The translations under genes and the position numbers were made by a program. Of a stretch of 64,000 nt of DNA, positions 62,196-64,000 are shown piece by piece. The stretch is from JAWHTC01 sp032586155 (lineage in GTDB: Bacteria; Pseudomonadota; Alphaproteobacteria; Rhodobacterales; Rhodobacteraceae): the NCBI RefSeq assembly GCF_032586155.1, contig NZ_JAWHTC010000002.1, positions 744,001-808,000 on the forward strand, read 5' to 3'. A model generated the notes under the pieces. That model was given only the letters and a program-made list of their open reading frames with translations. It made no database searches and was not told the DNA's origin. Position 1 is the first letter of the stretch. The number at the start of each line of letters is the position of its first letter.

Positions 62196-62819
62196 ATGCC
62201 AGTAAACACACATCTTGCGATCATCGCAGCCTTTGTGGTGCTCACCACCGCCGCCAGGGCGGAAATCGGCTGGAATAACGGTGCCATCGCACATCGCAAA
62301 CTGCCACCACCAGAAATATCGCGGTCATTTGTTCGGCTTGATGTGCCACATATGCGACAGGGTCGCGATCTGTGCGTTCCGACCTCGGCAGCGATGATCC
62401 TGCGCTACTTCGGTGAAAAGCACGATCCACGTGCGCTCAAGGCCCTGGCCGAGAATCACAAACCCATCGCCCAGCGCAACAGCTTCACCTATTGGCGCGA
62501 CATGGATCATGCATTGCGTCAAATCGGGCACCGCTGGAAAATCCGTGATTTCGCGCGCACCGATGCAGGTTTCAATCAAGGGCTCAACGCCTTGCGTAAA
62601 CACCTGCGTCAGGGCCTGCCCGCGATGATCGACGTACATCAGGACGAAGGGCACACATTCGTGGTCATGGGATTTGATGACACCCGGCAAGTTGTTTTCG
62701 TCCGAGATCCGAACCTGCCGAAAAGCCGCTCACGCATTCTCAGCTACGCGCAACTCAAAGACAGCTGGCACAACCACCGGTTCGGCCCTCATCGCAGCGC
62801 ATTCTTTGCCTATAAGTAG
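62196..62819 (+). CDS. Secreted C39-like cysteine peptidase
   Basis: 207 residues with a signal peptide ending TTAARAE (about residue 22). The papain-like C39 pattern is present: catalytic Cys in GRDLCVPTSAAMILRYFG (about 60), His in EGHTFVVMGFDD and the downstream VRDPN with Asp. The Cys-Val-Pro-Thr start resembles peptidase C39_2 and peptidoglycan- or toxin-related peptidases rather than the ABC-linked C39 type. No ABC partner lies nearby. Substrate unknown. ATG 62196 is chosen over upstream frames because it begins the signal peptide. Confidence 0.83.
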   Translation: MPVNTHLAIIAAFVVLTTAARAEIGWNNGAIAHRKLPPPEISRSFVRLDVPHMRQGRDLCVPTSAAMILRYFGEKHDPRALKALAENHKPIAQRNSFTYWRDMDHALRQIGHRWKIRDFARTDAGFNQGLNALRKHLRQGLPAMIDVHQDEGHTFVVMGFDDTRQVVFVRDPNLPKSRSRILSYAQLKDSWHNHRFGPHRSAFFAYK

Positions 62820-62875
62820 ATCCGCTGCGGACTACTCTGCCGACCGGTAAAAAGACAATTCTCACGCCGCATGCC

Positions 62876-63100
62876 CTAGTCCACGTAGCGCGCGACCACT
62901 CGGACAATAACATCGGGTATTTCACTGATCGTATAGCCGCCCGGTTTCTGAGTGGCGGCCCAAGCCACCAGCCCGCCGCCGACAATCACCGCAATCGCGG
63001 CGATCCGGGGCGCCCGCCGTTCGGACATAGCCGATACCATCGCCGGAATCGCGAAAACGCCAATCACCAAACCAATCACCAATGCCAGATCATAATCCAT
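62876..63100 (-). CDS. Small two-helix membrane protein
   Basis: 74 residues from ATG 63100. One hydrophobic helix (LALVIGLVIGVFAIPAMVSAM), a short basic loop (SERRAPR) and a second helix (IAAIAVIVGGGLVAWAA) are visible, ending in TISEIPDVIVRVVARYVD. Conserved in Rhodobacteraceae next to pyk. GAGGGCGG precedes the ATG. No function known. Confidence 0.72.
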   Translation of the reverse strand: MDYDLALVIGLVIGVFAIPAMVSAMSERRAPRIAAIAVIVGGGLVAWAATQKPGGYTISEIPDVIVRVVARYVD

Positions 63101-63161
63101 GTTACCGCCCTCTTTACGCAACGCCCATCATACGTGGCGCCTACTTGTAATACGGCTAAGA

Positions 63162-64000
63162 TTACTCCGGGTCAGAGGCAAAAATCAAACTTTCGTCGCA
63201 AGGCGCGACGCGCAGGATATTGGTGGTTCCGGGCTGGTTGAATGGAACCCCGGCGATCACCAGGATCTGATCGTCGGTCCCTGCAAATCCCTGCACCCTT
63301 GCGGCGCGCGCCGAATTGACCACCGCCTGTTTGAAGCGCTGCAATTCACCGGTCATGATGCAGTTCGTACCCCAGCTCAGCGCCAACCGTCGCGCGGTGC
63401 CGCGCAGCGACGTCATGGCGATGATTGGCACCCGGGGCCGTTCCCGCGCCGTCAACAGGGCGGTGGTGCCCGACTGGGTGAAGCAGCAAATCACTTTGAT
63501 GTCCGTGGTCTCGGCGATTTCACGCGCAGCGGCAACGATGCCATCGGCGATCGTCGTCCGCTCCGCCCGGCGCGAGGCCTCGATGATGCCACGATAGTTG
63601 CTGTCGCATTCCACTTCGACGGCGACGTTGTTCATAGTTGTGACCGCTTCGATCGGATAATCGCCGGCGGCCGACTCCGCCGACAGCATCACCGCATCGG
63701 CACCTTCATAGATGGCGTTGGCCACGTCGCTGACCTCGGCCCGGGTCGGCATCGGGCTTTCGATCATGCTCTCCAGCATCTGGGTCGCCACGATCACCGG
63801 CTTGGCCGCGGCCCGGCATTGCCGGACCAGCTTCTTCTGGATCGGCGGCACGTTCTGCACCGGCAGTTCCACGCCCAGATCGCCGCGCGCCACCATCACC
63901 CCGTCCGAAACCTCGAGAATCTCGTCGAAGCATTTCACCGCCGAGGGCTTCTCGATCTTCGACAGCACCGCCGCACGGCCATCGACCAGAGCCTTGGCCT
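63162..64000 (-). CDS. pyk: Pyruvate kinase, 5' end cut by window edge
   Basis: About 279 C-terminal residues are seen. The frame stays open to the right edge, so the Met at 63968 is internal. The core motif ILEVSDGVMVARGDLGVELP, with metal and phosphate contacts, and MLESMIESPMPTRAEVSDVANAI with AVMLSAESAAG follow. The C-terminal domain ends FASDPE. It makes pyruvate and ATP from phosphoenolpyruvate. It transcribes towards the two-helix membrane gene. Confidence 0.95.
   Translation of the reverse strand, partial: AKALVDGRAAVLSKIEKPSAVKCFDEILEVSDGVMVARGDLGVELPVQNVPPIQKKLVRQCRAAAKPVIVATQMLESMIESPMPTRAEVSDVANAIYEGADAVMLSAESAAGDYPIEAVTTMNNVAVEVECDSNYRGIIEASRRAERTTIADGIVAAAREIAETTDIKVICCFTQSGTTALLTARERPRVPIIAMTSLRGTARRLALSWGTNCIMTGELQRFKQAVVNSARAARVQGFAGTDDQILVIAGVPFNQPGTTNILRVAPCDESLIFASDPE

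Overview
The window looks like a chromosomal segment of a marine Rhodobacteraceae (Roseobacter-group alphaproteobacterium). This rests on the high G+C content, the family-specific proteins (TrcR/DUF1013, COQ9, DUF2125, YtoQ, an HvrA-like H-NS protein, an aromatic aminotransferase closely resembling Paracoccus TyrB) and the general gene style. I see no rRNA, prophage, transposase or CRISPR array. One tRNA (elongator Met) is present. The left edge cuts a Lys/Pro-rich protein tail and the right edge cuts pyruvate kinase.

Layout. 1-3.4 kb: end of an unknown protein, tyrB-sseA, a Gly-rich small protein, smpB. 3.6-7.9 kb: a ureide (purine breakdown) operon with a PuuE-UraD fusion, ureidoglycine aminohydrolase, ureidoglycolate lyase and an NCS2 purine permease. 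7.9-16.5 kb: RidA, RsgA, a degenerate EF-G-like GTPase, MaoC hydratase, class I fumarase, an inositol-phosphatase-like enzyme, PmbA. 16.6-31 kb: tandem DUF2125 proteins, SDR plus enoyl-CoA hydratase, DUF2157-like membrane protein, HNH protein, MscS, flavoprotein, DMT exporter, threonine aldolase, a decayed HxlR/flavin-oxidoreductase pair, TrcR. 31-45 kb: RNase T2, H-NS-like protein, quinone oxidoreductase plus COQ9, rpsU, flavodoxin, YghU, GMC oxidoreductase, PPK2, Hint protein, Lrp/ald, hemolysin III, sulfatase, MsrQ-like protein, MAPEG. 45-53 kb: secreted hypotheticals, tRNA-Met, SH3b protein, MscL, GST, enolase-superfamily enzyme, a PNPOx-like/MocR divergent pair, YtoQ, GNAT. 53-64 kb: pheT, an inserted low-GC gene, pheS, MFS, hydroxyacyl-CoA-dehydrogenase-like protein, a TPR/hydrolase-like protein, rplT-rpmI, a secreted C39-like peptidase, pyk.

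Most interesting signals. (1) A roughly 180-nt intergenic element occurs three times (about 12.47, 21.28 and 25.71 kb), each time 10-37 nt after the stop codon of a plus-strand gene and in the same orientation. The copies differ in sequence but keep their stems through compensatory base-pair changes, and they share a 3' block containing CGGCGGCTTCGCCT. It looks like an undescribed structured RNA or mobile 3'-UTR element. (2) A gene of about 48% G+C sits exactly between pheS and pheT with four-base start/stop overlaps on both sides. (3) A divergent HxlR regulator/oxidoreductase pair carries one frameshift and two in-frame stops while its palindromic operator is intact. (4) A G-run hairpin repeat occurs three times and a REP-like palindrome pair once.
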